From Paenibacillus_AM sp052180255 (GTDB lineage Bacteria; Bacillota; Bacilli; Paenibacillales; NBRC-103111), in the NCBI RefSeq assembly GCF_052180255.1, contig NZ_CP197466.1, positions 3,534,001-3,598,000 of the forward strand: DNA of 64,000 nt. The letters run 5' to 3'. The notes beneath the pieces are model-generated. The model was not told the DNA's origin, did no database searches, and worked only from the letters and a program-made list of their open reading frames with translations. Positions 1-8,216 of the stretch are shown piece after piece. Position numbers and translations under genes: made by a program. Every line of letters starts with the position of its first letter. Positions within the stretch are counted from its first letter, which is position 1.

Positions 1-665
1 ACCATAAATGTCTCGGCATACTGCTTACGAGCTTCGATCCCGCGAACTCTGGCCAGATGCTTATAGTACTCCAAATAAGGGAACGATTTGCTGCCGGTTA
101 CGAACCAATGTAAAGACAATGCTTTTAGCCATAGATCATACGCTTCTTGAGAGAAATCAACGTACACATAAGGACGGTAGTCAACCGCATCTTCCCAGTT
201 CTCTGCATAGTACAGCTTGGATGCAAAATGAGCAGGAAGCTCACGTGCAAACGATCCTAGACCTGCAAAGAAGCGTGCATCGTTTACAATGCGATGAGTC
301 GTCATATGATCCTTGTGCATGCTATTTTTAAAATGTGTGATAATGATGTTCGGACGCACCTGACGAATCACATCACACACCCGATATCGCATTTCTTCGC
401 TATCCGCAAGCTCACCGTCAGGGATTTCAAACACAATCGATTCACCGCCGAGCATGTCAGCGAATGCTTTCGCCTCATTGACCTTCTGCGCACGGTATTC
501 TGCCATATCTTGGCCTGCTGGTACACCGCGTTCACCCGCTGTTAGCGCCAGTGTCACAATATGATCACCCATTAAAGAATGGCTCGCTAAGACGCCACCT
601 GCCGTAAGTTCCATATCCCCCACATGACCACCGATTGCTAGAATCGTTAACTTTTCCCTACTCAT
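1..665 (-). CDS. PIG-L family deacetylase, partial
   Basis: Partial gene that runs off the left edge. The minus-strand reading from the ATG at 665 starts MSREKLTILAIGGHVGDMEL and stays open for 221 codons. PIG-L/LmbE proteins are zinc N-deacetylases acting on GlcNAc-type sugars. The N-terminal AHPDD motif is changed here to GGHVGDME, and a downstream HKDHMTTH supplies the second metal-binding His/Asp group. Its ATG overlaps the stop of the upstream GNAT gene (ATGA), so it is translationally coupled and is the last visible gene of the murQ/ABC operon. Deacetylation of an imported amino sugar or derivative is the inferred role; the substrate is unknown. Confidence 0.85.
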   Translation of the reverse strand, partial: MSREKLTILAIGGHVGDMELTAGGVLASHSLMGDHIVTLALTAGERGVPAGQDMAEYRAQKVNEAKAFADMLGGESIVFEIPDGELADSEEMRYRVCDVIRQVRPNIIITHFKNSMHKDHMTTHRIVNDARFFAGLGSFARELPAHFASKLYYAENWEDAVDYRPYVYVDFSQEAYDLWLKALSLHWFVTGSKSFPYLEYYKHLARVRGIEARKQYAETFM

Positions 666-1633
666 TGTTCAAGCTCCCTTCTCATGATCGCGAATTGTTT
701 AACTACCTTAAACCCAGCCTTCTCATAAATGCGAATTGCTGGGTTAGAGATTCCTGTATATAAAGACATATAATTTGCGCCAACATTTTGAAATGCTTCA
801 CACAAATTAAAGAATAACAGTGTGCCTAGACCATGACCTTCATGATCTGGATGAACACCAATCCCTGCAAAATAACCCCGACCAGTCTCCTGACGGATAA
901 CAGGCCCTGCAAAACCAACAACCTTGTTATCATGAGCTGCAATGACGACAGGAACGCCGTTTGCAGTCGATTGTCCGATTTCTTTGTGCCATAAGGGGTT
1001 ATCAAATCCAGCTAACATTTCTTGCACGCCGGCGTGCTGCGATGGATCGAACAAGCTGACAGTATAACCGTCAGCTTGTGCTCGTTCCTCTTTTGATCTT
1101 ACATCTTCAGGAATAGTGAAACCGGTCAGATTCAAATACATCGCACTTTGTTTTGTCCGCTCTACATATCCCTGACCAAGCAAGAATGCATAGAATCGAC
1201 TTGTTACCGGCACACCAGGCGCATTGTTATGCTCATGTCCGGGTGTGTCCGGGATGTACCAAGGCAGCAGCATCGGATTGAAAAATAAGATGTCCGCTTG
1301 CCTTTTGTTTAATTGTTTAAACCTTTGCTCCAATGCCTTGAGCATCATGGTGTAGTTCTCATCGGTGACAAAATCTTGAGCTAATATGATACAAGTGATG
1401 TACCCTGCGACATCTCCAAGGGGCAGATCATCTCCTGTACACCCACAAGCGAACCCTTTGACCTGCTCGTTATCCAATAATAGAAACGTATTATGACGAT
1501 CAAAGTGAGGATTCGAAACAAAAATATGTTCAAAGCTTTCCTCCGAAAGCTCCTTATATCCATCTTTTACGGCTTCGTCGTTCCAAAGTGAAATGACCGC
1601 TTGTGTATACTGCTTATCCCAAGGGATGATCAT
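662..1633 (-). CDS. Double GNAT-domain acetyltransferase
   Basis: A 323-residue protein with two GNAT-like halves. The C-terminal half (about 170-320) has a clear acetyl-CoA motif, HPDHEGHGLGTLLFF, followed by the typical NPAIRIYEKAGF end. The N-terminal half is a more divergent GNAT fold. It sits between the ABC permease genes and the PIG-L deacetylase with an ATGA overlap to the latter, so it belongs to the amino-sugar operon. Acetylation of a sugar amine or peptide is inferred from context; the substrate is not visible. A GGAGG ribosome site precedes the start. Confidence 0.85.
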   Translation of the reverse strand: MIIPWDKQYTQAVISLWNDEAVKDGYKELSEESFEHIFVSNPHFDRHNTFLLLDNEQVKGFACGCTGDDLPLGDVAGYITCIILAQDFVTDENYTMMLKALEQRFKQLNKRQADILFFNPMLLPWYIPDTPGHEHNNAPGVPVTSRFYAFLLGQGYVERTKQSAMYLNLTGFTIPEDVRSKEERAQADGYTVSLFDPSQHAGVQEMLAGFDNPLWHKEIGQSTANGVPVVIAAHDNKVVGFAGPVIRQETGRGYFAGIGVHPDHEGHGLGTLLFFNLCEAFQNVGANYMSLYTGISNPAIRIYEKAGFKVVKQFAIMRRELEQ

Positions 1634-1702
1634 GATGATGCGATACCTCCAACCATTCAGGAATCGAATTAAAGCTAGCGTAAGTGCAGTGAATGAAATG
1701 TA

Positions 1703-2563
1703 TTAACCTTTCACAGCGCCTACTGTTACACCCTCAAGGAAGTACTTTTGCAAGCTAAAGAATAGAATAAACATCGGCAGTGCAGAGATCGTCGCGCCAG
1801 CCATCATCGGTGAAATAAACGTTGTATTTGCAAAACGGAAGTTTTTAAGTCCAACTTGGATCGTTTGCATTTCCATTGAATTCGTTACAAGTAACGGCCA
1901 GAAGAATGTATTCCAGCTATCCATGAACGTAAGAATCGCCATAACGGCTAATACCGTTTTAGACAAAGGTAAGACAATTTTTGTGTAAATTCGGAACTGG
2001 CTGCATCCCTCGATTTTGGCACTTTCCAAAACTTCAGTTGGGATACTGCTCATAAATTGTTTAGCTAGGAAAATATTATAGACGGTCACAATACCAGGTA
2101 CGATTAAGGCTGTATACGTATTTTGCAAATTAAAGATATTCACCATCATAACGTATAAAGGAACTTGCGTTACTTGGTAAGGAATCATCATCGATACGAG
2201 TAGAACACCAAACAAAATGCCTCTACCTTTAAAACGAAGCTTCGAAAATGCGAATCCTGCCATACTAGCAAAAATAACATTAGAAAGCGTAATCGAGCCT
2301 GCTACAATGAGGGAGTTCAAAATCCATCTGTAGGAATACTCACTGTAATCGAAGAAGAACTTAAAGGATGCAAAAGTAAATTTGCTTGGTAGAATAGAGT
2401 AAGTAACTGCTCCTGCCTCGACTGGGTCAGAAAAAGATGAAATGACCATGAAATAAATTGGGAATATCGTCGCCAAAGCAAAAAGTAGAAGGATTGTAAA
2501 AATGATTGCGTTTCTAATATATTTCTTTTTGGGATTTCCCGTATGGTTACTGTACAATGCCAT
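1703..2563 (-). CDS. ABC sugar transporter permease, MalG type
   Basis: A 286-residue inner-membrane permease of the carbohydrate CUT1 family. Six hydrophobic segments are visible, and the cytoplasmic coupling motif is recognisable around ESAKIEGCSQFRIYTKIVLPL (the EAA loop that docks with the ATPase). The C-terminus YFLEGVTVGAVKG is typical of MalG-like subunits. It follows the MalF-type gene by 17 bp and pairs with it. No ATPase gene is present in the operon, so a shared MsmX-like ATPase encoded elsewhere probably energises it (inference from Firmicute practice). Confidence 0.95.
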   Translation of the reverse strand: MALYSNHTGNPKKKYIRNAIIFTILLLFALATIFPIYFMVISSFSDPVEAGAVTYSILPSKFTFASFKFFFDYSEYSYRWILNSLIVAGSITLSNVIFASMAGFAFSKLRFKGRGILFGVLLVSMMIPYQVTQVPLYVMMVNIFNLQNTYTALIVPGIVTVYNIFLAKQFMSSIPTEVLESAKIEGCSQFRIYTKIVLPLSKTVLAVMAILTFMDSWNTFFWPLLVTNSMEMQTIQVGLKNFRFANTTFISPMMAGATISALPMFILFFSLQKYFLEGVTVGAVKG

Positions 2564-2580
2564 TTTTGTATCCCCCTCTC

Positions 2581-3486
2581 TTAATACTCGACGTCTTTAC
2601 CCGCGTATTTAAATTGAATTAATGAAATAAGAGCAATAATTAATGCTAGAATCAAAGATTGTGCTGAAGCTTTACCGAAATCCATAAATGTGAACGCATT
2701 ATTGAAGATAAGTAGACCCACCATCGTAGTCGCATTATCCGGTCCACCACCGGTCATAAGGAAAGCATTCTGGAACACTTGGAAGGAACCGATTACACCT
2801 GTTACCAACAAGAATAATGTTGCAGGTTTTAGGCTTGGCACAACGATGTGCCACAATCTTTGGAAGAAGTTCGCTCCATCAAGCTCAGCAGCCTCGTAGT
2901 AAGTCTCATCAATACCCAATAAACCAGCAAGATAAATAATAATACTTGTTCCGTGACTGGACAGCCAGGACATCAGAACCAAGGAGAACATCGCGTTGCT
3001 GCTTGTACCGAGCCAGTTCTTGTTTTCAACTCCGAAGAAACTCAGTAATTGGTTCAAAATACCGCCAGACATTGGATCATAGATCCATAACCATACAACA
3101 GACAAAGCAACACCTGATGCAACTACCGGTAAATAATATACCCCTTTAAAGAAAGACTGTGTCTTCTTCTTAAGTGGTAAAATCAAAATTGCAATTCCCA
3201 TGGAAAGCAATAAGTTAACAGGTACAGTTGCAATTGTATATACAACAGTGTTTTTCAATGACTTCCAGAACAATTCGTCTTTAAGTGTTGCCACATAATT
3301 ATCAAATCCAATAAAAGTAGAGCCTAGTGGCTTAAAGTCTTGAAAACTAATAATAATTGCTTTGATAACTGGGTATGCAGTGAACATCGCAAAAGCGATC
3401 AAAGCGACCGCAATGAACACATATCCCCAGACACCTTCTTCATTGAACCTTCTTTTTTTCATCGGTTTTGCGATATTAGCCATCAT
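2581..3486 (-). CDS. ABC sugar transporter permease, MalF type
   Basis: A 301-residue CUT1 permease with an N-terminal transmembrane helix, the EAA loop YYEAAELDGANFFQRLWHI before the last two helices, and GGPDNATTMVGL typical of MalF-like subunits. Two adjacent ATG codons could both serve as start; a GGGGTTGA ribosome site lies just upstream. It lies between the binding-protein gene and its MalG partner in the murQ operon and would form the membrane channel for the imported sugar. Confidence 0.95.
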   Translation of the reverse strand: MMANIAKPMKKRRFNEEGVWGYVFIAVALIAFAMFTAYPVIKAIIISFQDFKPLGSTFIGFDNYVATLKDELFWKSLKNTVVYTIATVPVNLLLSMGIAILILPLKKKTQSFFKGVYYLPVVASGVALSVVWLWIYDPMSGGILNQLLSFFGVENKNWLGTSSNAMFSLVLMSWLSSHGTSIIIYLAGLLGIDETYYEAAELDGANFFQRLWHIVVPSLKPATLFLLVTGVIGSFQVFQNAFLMTGGGPDNATTMVGLLIFNNAFTFMDFGKASAQSLILALIIALISLIQFKYAGKDVEY

Positions 3487-3577
3487 GTCAACCCCGTTTC
3501 AGAAACTTGGTTTATAAAATTTTCGGATAGTCGCAAGAAGTAATGCACGACTATCCGAAAGTGAAATCTTCTTTTAA

Positions 3578-5014
3578 TTAGTCTTTTACAACACCGTCAG
3601 CGCCAAACGTTTGGATCGCAGCAGCCTTCACAGCTTCATACATTGCTTCTGGCTTCAATTCGCCTGCAAGTACAGCTTGTAATTTAGGAATGATAACTTC
3701 TGTTTCCAATTTGATTGCTTTAGCTTCTAGCTCAGTTGGAATATCAGAACGAGCTGGAGTTGCATTTTTAAGCATATTCTCTACAGCAGCAATATTATCT
3801 GGGTTTCTGTCGACCTTCATGTTAGCAGCTTCTTTTTTACCACTTTGCGTGATCTGTGCAGCGAATAAGTCGTTGTTTGTTGTTGCAGCAACTTTACCGC
3901 TTGAAAGGAAGTAAGCAGCTTTCATTACGTTTGCTTTGTGCTCAGCAGTTGGATCTTTTTTACCACGGAATGTTAAGTAGCCATCAACTACAGTTGAAGA
4001 AGAAGCTTTAGCACCTTGGAATGTTGGAGCTGGCAATACGATGTAATCTAATGGAATACTGTCTTTTACAGCACTGCCATCATTAGCTTTGATTTTCGCA
4101 TTATTTGTTTTTGCAGAGTTTTCAAATACAGCAAGACCTTTACCTGTAACCATCGTTTGACCTGTCAAAAGCATGTTCCAACGCTTACCAGCGTCAACGG
4201 AACTAAGCTCTTTCGGCATCGAACCGTCATCGATCAATTGACGAAGATCTTTCAAAAGTCCAAGGTAGTTTTTGCTTGTGTAAGCATATTTCATATCTTT
4301 CGTAAATTTGTGCGGCATACCAGCATTTTTCGCCATGATTGCCAAGTAGTCAATTGCAGCTACACCTTTAGTCGCGAATACGAAACCATAACGTGTTTTG
4401 TCGCCTTCTTTAACTACACCTTTTTTGATTGCTTCACGGAATTCGTCGTAAGTCCAACCGTTTTGTTGAATTTTCTTCCAATCGATTCCTGCTTTTTCTA
4501 AGAACTCTTTGTTACCGCCAAGTGCGTGAACTTCCATGTAAGCTGGTAAGCCGTAAAGCGCATTACCTTTCTTCATGTACTCAAGCGGCGTTTTATCATA
4601 ATCACCTGACATCTCAGGTGTAATTACATCAGAGATATCCATAAGAAGACCCTGTTGTAAATACTTCGGAATTGTCTCAGATCCACCGAACGCGATGTCT
4701 GGAGGGCTTCCTGCATTTACTTGTGTATCCAATTTTTGCTTCACATCTTCCCAGCTAGCTGGTTCGATTTTCAAAGTCAAGTTCGGGTACTTTTCAGTGA
4801 ATTCTTTTGAAATTTGATCAAAAGTCTTTTGGAAGTTTGGAGAAACTGGAGGTAAAAGTGCAGTAATTGTGTCTTTTGCACCAGCATCAGCTGTTTTGCC
4901 TGGAGCTGGAGTGTTAGCAGCATCTTTTTTCGTGTCGCTACCACAAGCTGTAAGTGCGGAAGTTGCCATTGTTAATGCTAATACGGAAGTAATAAGACGC
5001 ATTTTTCTTTTCAT
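3578..5014 (-). CDS. Sugar ABC transporter substrate-binding lipoprotein
   Basis: A 478-residue family-1 extracellular solute-binding protein. The N-terminus MKRKMRLITSVLALTMATSA ends in an LTAC lipobox, so it is exported and lipid-anchored. The mature part has the usual two-lobe pattern with ITALLPPVSPNFQKTFDQI early and GGSETIPKYLQQGLLMDIS at the first lobe. It is the receptor for the two permeases downstream. Position between murQ and the permeases suggests MurNAc, GlcNAc or a muropeptide-derived sugar as ligand, but the sequence does not show this. Confidence 0.93.
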   Translation of the reverse strand: MKRKMRLITSVLALTMATSALTACGSDTKKDAANTPAPGKTADAGAKDTITALLPPVSPNFQKTFDQISKEFTEKYPNLTLKIEPASWEDVKQKLDTQVNAGSPPDIAFGGSETIPKYLQQGLLMDISDVITPEMSGDYDKTPLEYMKKGNALYGLPAYMEVHALGGNKEFLEKAGIDWKKIQQNGWTYDEFREAIKKGVVKEGDKTRYGFVFATKGVAAIDYLAIMAKNAGMPHKFTKDMKYAYTSKNYLGLLKDLRQLIDDGSMPKELSSVDAGKRWNMLLTGQTMVTGKGLAVFENSAKTNNAKIKANDGSAVKDSIPLDYIVLPAPTFQGAKASSSTVVDGYLTFRGKKDPTAEHKANVMKAAYFLSSGKVAATTNNDLFAAQITQSGKKEAANMKVDRNPDNIAAVENMLKNATPARSDIPTELEAKAIKLETEVIIPKLQAVLAGELKPEAMYEAVKAAAIQTFGADGVVKD

Positions 5015-5038
5015 TTGAAAAAACCTCCCTAATAAAAT

Positions 5039-5953
5039 TTATACAACTTTGCTGAAGCTGCGAATGGCCGTTTTTAAACTACCTTCACTCTCATTCAATA
5101 ACTTTTCTGCCTCTACCGCATCCAAGCCGGTTTTAATCATCATGATTGCTAATTTGCAGCTCATGGAAGCGCTCTCTAAATACGTACTGGCAGTTTCTTG
5201 ATTTACCCCTGTAGCTTCCCTAATTATTCGTACAGAACGATCTCTCAACTTGATATTACTTGCCTTCAAATCAACCATCAAGTTGTTATACGTCTTTCCG
5301 AGTTTTACCATCGTGCAAGTCGTGAGCATGTTTAGAACAAGCTTCTGCGCTGTTCCAGCTTTCAATCGAGTAGATCCCATAATCACTTCCGGGCCAACAA
5401 TAGGTGAAATACACACATCGCTAACTGGAATCAATTTGGAATTTTTGTTATTCACTACGCTAATCGTAGCAGCCCCAATTTCCTGTGCCTTCTTCAATGC
5501 AGCAATAACGAATTGTGCACTTCCACTAGCCGTGATGCCAACAACCACATCTTTAGCAGTTACTCCACATCGCTCAATGAGTGCTATCCCCTCCTCTGCG
5601 TTGTCTTCATAACCCTCAACAGCAGTTCTCAGTGCTACATCGCCTCCTGCGATATGTCCCTGAACCATCTCAGGATCTGTACCATAAGTAGGAGGACACT
5701 CTGATGCGTCTAACACACCAAGTCTGCCAGAAGATCCAGCTCCCACGTAGAACATTCTACCACCATTTTTCAAAGCTTGATACAGAATATCCACCGCTTT
5801 TGTAATCTGCGGTATTTCTGCACCTACGGCAATAGGAACTAACGCGTCTTGTTGGTTCATTAGATGTAACATCTGTTCAGTTGTACTTTCATCTATCTTT
5901 AGTGTCGATTCGTTAACCTTTTCTGTTGTCAGCCCCGCCAGATACTCATCCAT
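5039..5953 (-). CDS. murQ: N-acetylmuramic acid 6-phosphate etherase
   Basis: A 304-residue SIS-domain enzyme that cleaves the lactyl ether of MurNAc-6-phosphate to give GlcNAc-6-phosphate and D-lactate in cell-wall recycling. The SIS signature FYVGAGSSGRLGVLDASECPPTYG and ITASGSAQFV are plain, and the length matches the family. I place the start at the ATG at 5953 rather than the GTG 18 bp upstream, because a strong GGGGGGAAGG ribosome site sits 3-9 bases before it. First gene of the ABC/GNAT/deacetylase operon; a promoter and palindrome lie at 6005-6048. Confidence 0.96.
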   Translation of the reverse strand: MDEYLAGLTTEKVNESTLKIDESTTEQMLHLMNQQDALVPIAVGAEIPQITKAVDILYQALKNGGRMFYVGAGSSGRLGVLDASECPPTYGTDPEMVQGHIAGGDVALRTAVEGYEDNAEEGIALIERCGVTAKDVVVGITASGSAQFVIAALKKAQEIGAATISVVNNKNSKLIPVSDVCISPIVGPEVIMGSTRLKAGTAQKLVLNMLTTCTMVKLGKTYNNLMVDLKASNIKLRDRSVRIIREATGVNQETASTYLESASMSCKLAIMMIKTGLDAVEAEKLLNESEGSLKTAIRSFSKVV

Positions 5954-6004
5954 TGCCTTCCCCCCTATCACGTCGTTTGCGTTTTTTAATCCGCTTACAT
6001 TCTC

Positions 6005-6048
6005 ATAGTAACGAAAAATTTCAAAATGGTCAATGGTTTTTGAAATTT
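6005..6048 (-). promoter_or_regulatory. murQ operon promoter with palindromic operator
   Basis: On the minus strand TTGACC (6028-6033) and TACTAT (6005-6010) are separated by 17 bases, a good sigma-A type promoter 52 bp before murQ. An 11-bp inverted repeat, AAATTTCAAAA (6016-6026) and TTTTGAAATTT (6038-6048), covers the spacer and the region just upstream of the -35 box. It is a plausible operator for a sugar-phosphate responsive repressor such as an RpiR/MurR type; the regulator gene is not in the window. Confidence 0.6.
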
Positions 6049-6089
6049 TATTTTACGGCAATAATAATTACTGAATTTTTTTTGTCTTT

Positions 6090-6133
6090 TTACCAAAAAC
6101 AACCCGCTGTACTCACCTGAGTAGCGCGGGTTG
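6090..6133 (-). terminator. Intrinsic terminator after methyltransferase gene
   Basis: Perfect GC-rich hairpin at 6100-6133 (CAACCCGC paired with GCGGGTTG and an inner TACTCA/TGAGTA stem). On the minus strand it is followed by a TTTTTGG tract, so it ends transcription of the methyltransferase at 6183-6905. Confidence 0.8.
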
Positions 6134-6182
6134 CCAAGCATACACACCTCCAGCGAATGTTTTTGAAGTTCCACGTAATTAG

Positions 6183-6905
6183 TTACTTTTTCATACAAAC
6201 TAAATTGCCATCCTCTTGAAATAGAATCGAAAATCCATTATTCGTTATCTCTTCCCTGAGTTGATCTTTCGTTAAATGTCTTCTCTTAGGTATCCACCAT
6301 TCATTATTAATCCTAATTGCTTCGTTGTATTGGTCAGGTGATGGAGTTCGTTCATATACAATTCCTGAATCTCCACAATAGTAACTATCCGCACCATAGG
6401 AACGTACTTCATTAAACATGGCCGTTGCGATAATGTAGTAACCAGAGCTCTTCAAGCCCGACTTTATAATGGAGTAAAGTTTTGACCTGTCGCTATCAGT
6501 TACGATACTTTGTAAACAGTAGTTATCTAATATAAGATCATATTCTTTATGTAGTCGTGACATTTCTAATAAATCCTGGTTGCTGTAGTTTATCTTCAGA
6601 TTACGTTCTATTGCTATAGACTTCGCAAGTTCTATTGCAGTCGGTGAAATATCAATTGCATCTACATGAAATCCTCTTTCAGTCATAAAACAGGCGCCCG
6701 CGCCAGTTCCACATCCGTATTCAAACACACTAGACGCTTTGGAAGTAACATGGATAAACTCTAATGCTCTTTCTAAGAACGGTTTCATCATGAAATGATC
6801 AAAATTATATTGCACTGGATCATGATATTGATCCCAAGCAAGTAAGTTGTCTCTCTTTATTTCCTGATAGGTTTTTTCATGCTCTTCATAATAGTATTTT
6901 TTCAT
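6183..6905 (-). CDS. SAM-dependent class I methyltransferase
   Basis: A 240-residue methyltransferase. Motif I reads SVFEYGCGTGAGACFM with GFHVDAIDISPTAIELA as motif II, and LDNYCLQSI as the post-motif. I choose the ATG at 6905 (MKKYYYEEHEKTYQEI) because GAAGGGGAC lies just before it; an upstream in-frame ATG at 6959 has no such site. The substrate is unknown. A fragment of a close relative survives at 13045-13169 at the decayed edge of the cassette array, so this gene may share ancestry with cassette genes. Confidence 0.9.
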   Translation of the reverse strand: MKKYYYEEHEKTYQEIKRDNLLAWDQYHDPVQYNFDHFMMKPFLERALEFIHVTSKASSVFEYGCGTGAGACFMTERGFHVDAIDISPTAIELAKSIAIERNLKINYSNQDLLEMSRLHKEYDLILDNYCLQSIVTDSDRSKLYSIIKSGLKSSGYYIIATAMFNEVRSYGADSYYCGDSGIVYERTPSPDQYNEAIRINNEWWIPKRRHLTKDQLREEITNNGFSILFQEDGNLVCMKK

Positions 6906-7031
6906 TGATATGTCCCCTTCTATTAATTTTAACAGGTAATTTTCGATAACGTCGTGCACCCATCTTGATAAGTTTAATATTTATTCATAAAATAGTATTA
7001 TTATACAATATTGATAATGGGGGAGTTTAAA

Positions 7032-7260
7032 ATGTCACTTGTCATAAGAAATGCTGCACCTGATGATCTAAACAGTTTAACCGAGTTAATGTATGAATAT
7101 ATAGTTGGTTTTTATCAAAAACCTAGGCCGAAGTTACACGCAGAATCATGATTATGCCCATATGTCTTGGATAACGGCTACTGATAATAAACGAGCTCAA
7201 CGTTTCTTTGATAAAATGGGTGGCATTTCAGGGGATTGGGTTAATTATACAATTATCTAA
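7032..7260 (+). pseudogene. GNAT acetyltransferase remnant
   Basis: The reading starts MSLVIRNAAPDDLNSLTELM, a typical GNAT N-terminus, but stops after about 39 codons. A second piece in another frame reads NHDYAHMSWITATDNKRAQRFFDKMG, a typical GNAT C-terminus (kinship to the NxxAxxFYxxxG end). The central acetyl-CoA-binding part is deleted. This is a clear pseudogene, preceded by a GGGAG ribosome site. Confidence 0.8.
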
Positions 7261-7451
7261 GGAGTATTTTTTTCATTTTCTAATTTCTGTAGGATTAAAT
7301 CTAACTTTTCTTCTATTCTTACTAATGAAGACTTTGTCTGTCTATTGTTGTTGACTCTTCTTTTAATAAACAAAAATAGACTAACAAAAAAAAGAATAAT
7401 AAGAGCAGGTACAATGAATAGAGCTATTGTGTTTTCCCAAAAAAAACTCAT
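7257..7451 (-). CDS. Small single-pass membrane protein
   Basis: About 64 residues starting MSFFWENTIALFIVPALI. One strong transmembrane helix (about 8-31) is followed by a basic stretch KRRVNNNRQ and an amphipathic tail RIEEKLDLILQKLENEK likely to form a coiled coil. The start is chosen because GGAAGGGAG precedes it. It resembles small DUF4083-like membrane proteins of bacilli, but the function is unknown. Its stop lies inside the end of the GNAT remnant on the other strand. Confidence 0.6.
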   Translation of the reverse strand: MSFFWENTIALFIVPALIILFFVSLFLFIKRRVNNNRQTKSSLVRIEEKLDLILQKLENEKNTP

Positions 7452-7587
7452 ACGATTACTCCCTTCCATCTATTATAAATCCTATTATAAATCACATACC
7501 AAATCCTGTAAAAATAATTCTTGCAAAAATTTTAGCATTACAGTAATCTATTTTCATAATACAATAATTCCCAAAATTTTCTACGCT

Positions 7588-7603
7588 AGGAGGTGATTGT
7601 TTG
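7588..7603 (+). promoter_or_regulatory. Strong ribosome site deciding a TTG start
   Basis: AGGAGGTGAT at 7588-7597 is a near-perfect anti-16S match, 3 bases before the TTG at 7601. No ATG lies nearby in frame, so TTG is the start of the XRE-cupin regulator. Confidence 0.8.
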
Positions 7604-8152
7604 GAAAGCATTTATGAAAAAATTCGTGCCCTTCGTTTAGAGCAAAATATGACGCTAAAGGACTTGAGTGACAAATCAGGATTCTCCATCAGTTTTTTGT
7701 CCCAAGTCGAAAGAAGCAACAGTTCACTTGCGATTACTTCCTTGCAGAAAATTGCTCAGAGCCTAAACGTGCCAATTACTTATTTCTTCGAATCACAGAA
7801 AAATAACAAATACCATACTCCCGTCGAGGAGCGAAAGCAAACTCGAATCGAAGGTTCCCCTATGATCTATGTCCGATTAGGGGGAGATTTTCCTGATAGG
7901 GCGATGGAACCGCTCTTAAATATTTTGCCACCTAGTCAAACAAAGAGCGTTGCATTCAACCACGCCGGAGAGGAATTTTACTACGTTCTCGAGGGAACCG
8001 TGATGATCAACGTTGACGAAGAAGAGTATGTTTTGCAAAAAGGAGACACGATCCACTTTCCTTCCACTCTTGTTCATACCTTGTACAATCCTTCCGTTGA
8101 TGAAGAAGCACAGGTTCTCTCTGTCTTAACCCCGGTTATTTTTAAAAGCTAA
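7601..8152 (+). CDS. XRE-family regulator with C-terminal cupin domain
   Basis: A 183-residue regulator. Residues about 7-64 form a lambda-repressor type helix-turn-helix (LRLEQNMTLKDLSDKSGFSI, then SLQKIAQSLNVPITYFFE). Residues about 105-175 form a cupin barrel (AGEEFYYVLEGTVMINVDEEEY, then GDTIHFPSTLVHTL). Such proteins usually repress or activate a neighbouring catabolic operon in response to a small ligand bound by the cupin. The two peptidase genes directly downstream on the same strand are the likely targets. The start is TTG. Confidence 0.92.
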   Translation: MESIYEKIRALRLEQNMTLKDLSDKSGFSISFLSQVERSNSSLAITSLQKIAQSLNVPITYFFESQKNNKYHTPVEERKQTRIEGSPMIYVRLGGDFPDRAMEPLLNILPPSQTKSVAFNHAGEEFYYVLEGTVMINVDEEEYVLQKGDTIHFPSTLVHTLYNPSVDEEAQVLSVLTPVIFKS

Positions 8153-8216
8153 CCACGTTTCCATGAATGGAAGTATGCCTTGTTGTTCCGAAAATAACGA
8201 TAGAATGGGTGATTGG

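Noticed and set aside
1..660. Plus-strand frames at 8-331 and 294-545
   Set aside because: They lie opposite the clear PIG-L deacetylase reading and have no family resemblance.
8163..8216. N-terminal extension of the first M24 peptidase
   Set aside because: The extra residues MNGSMPCCSENNDRMGDW have no family counterpart; the ATG at 8217 fits the domain start.
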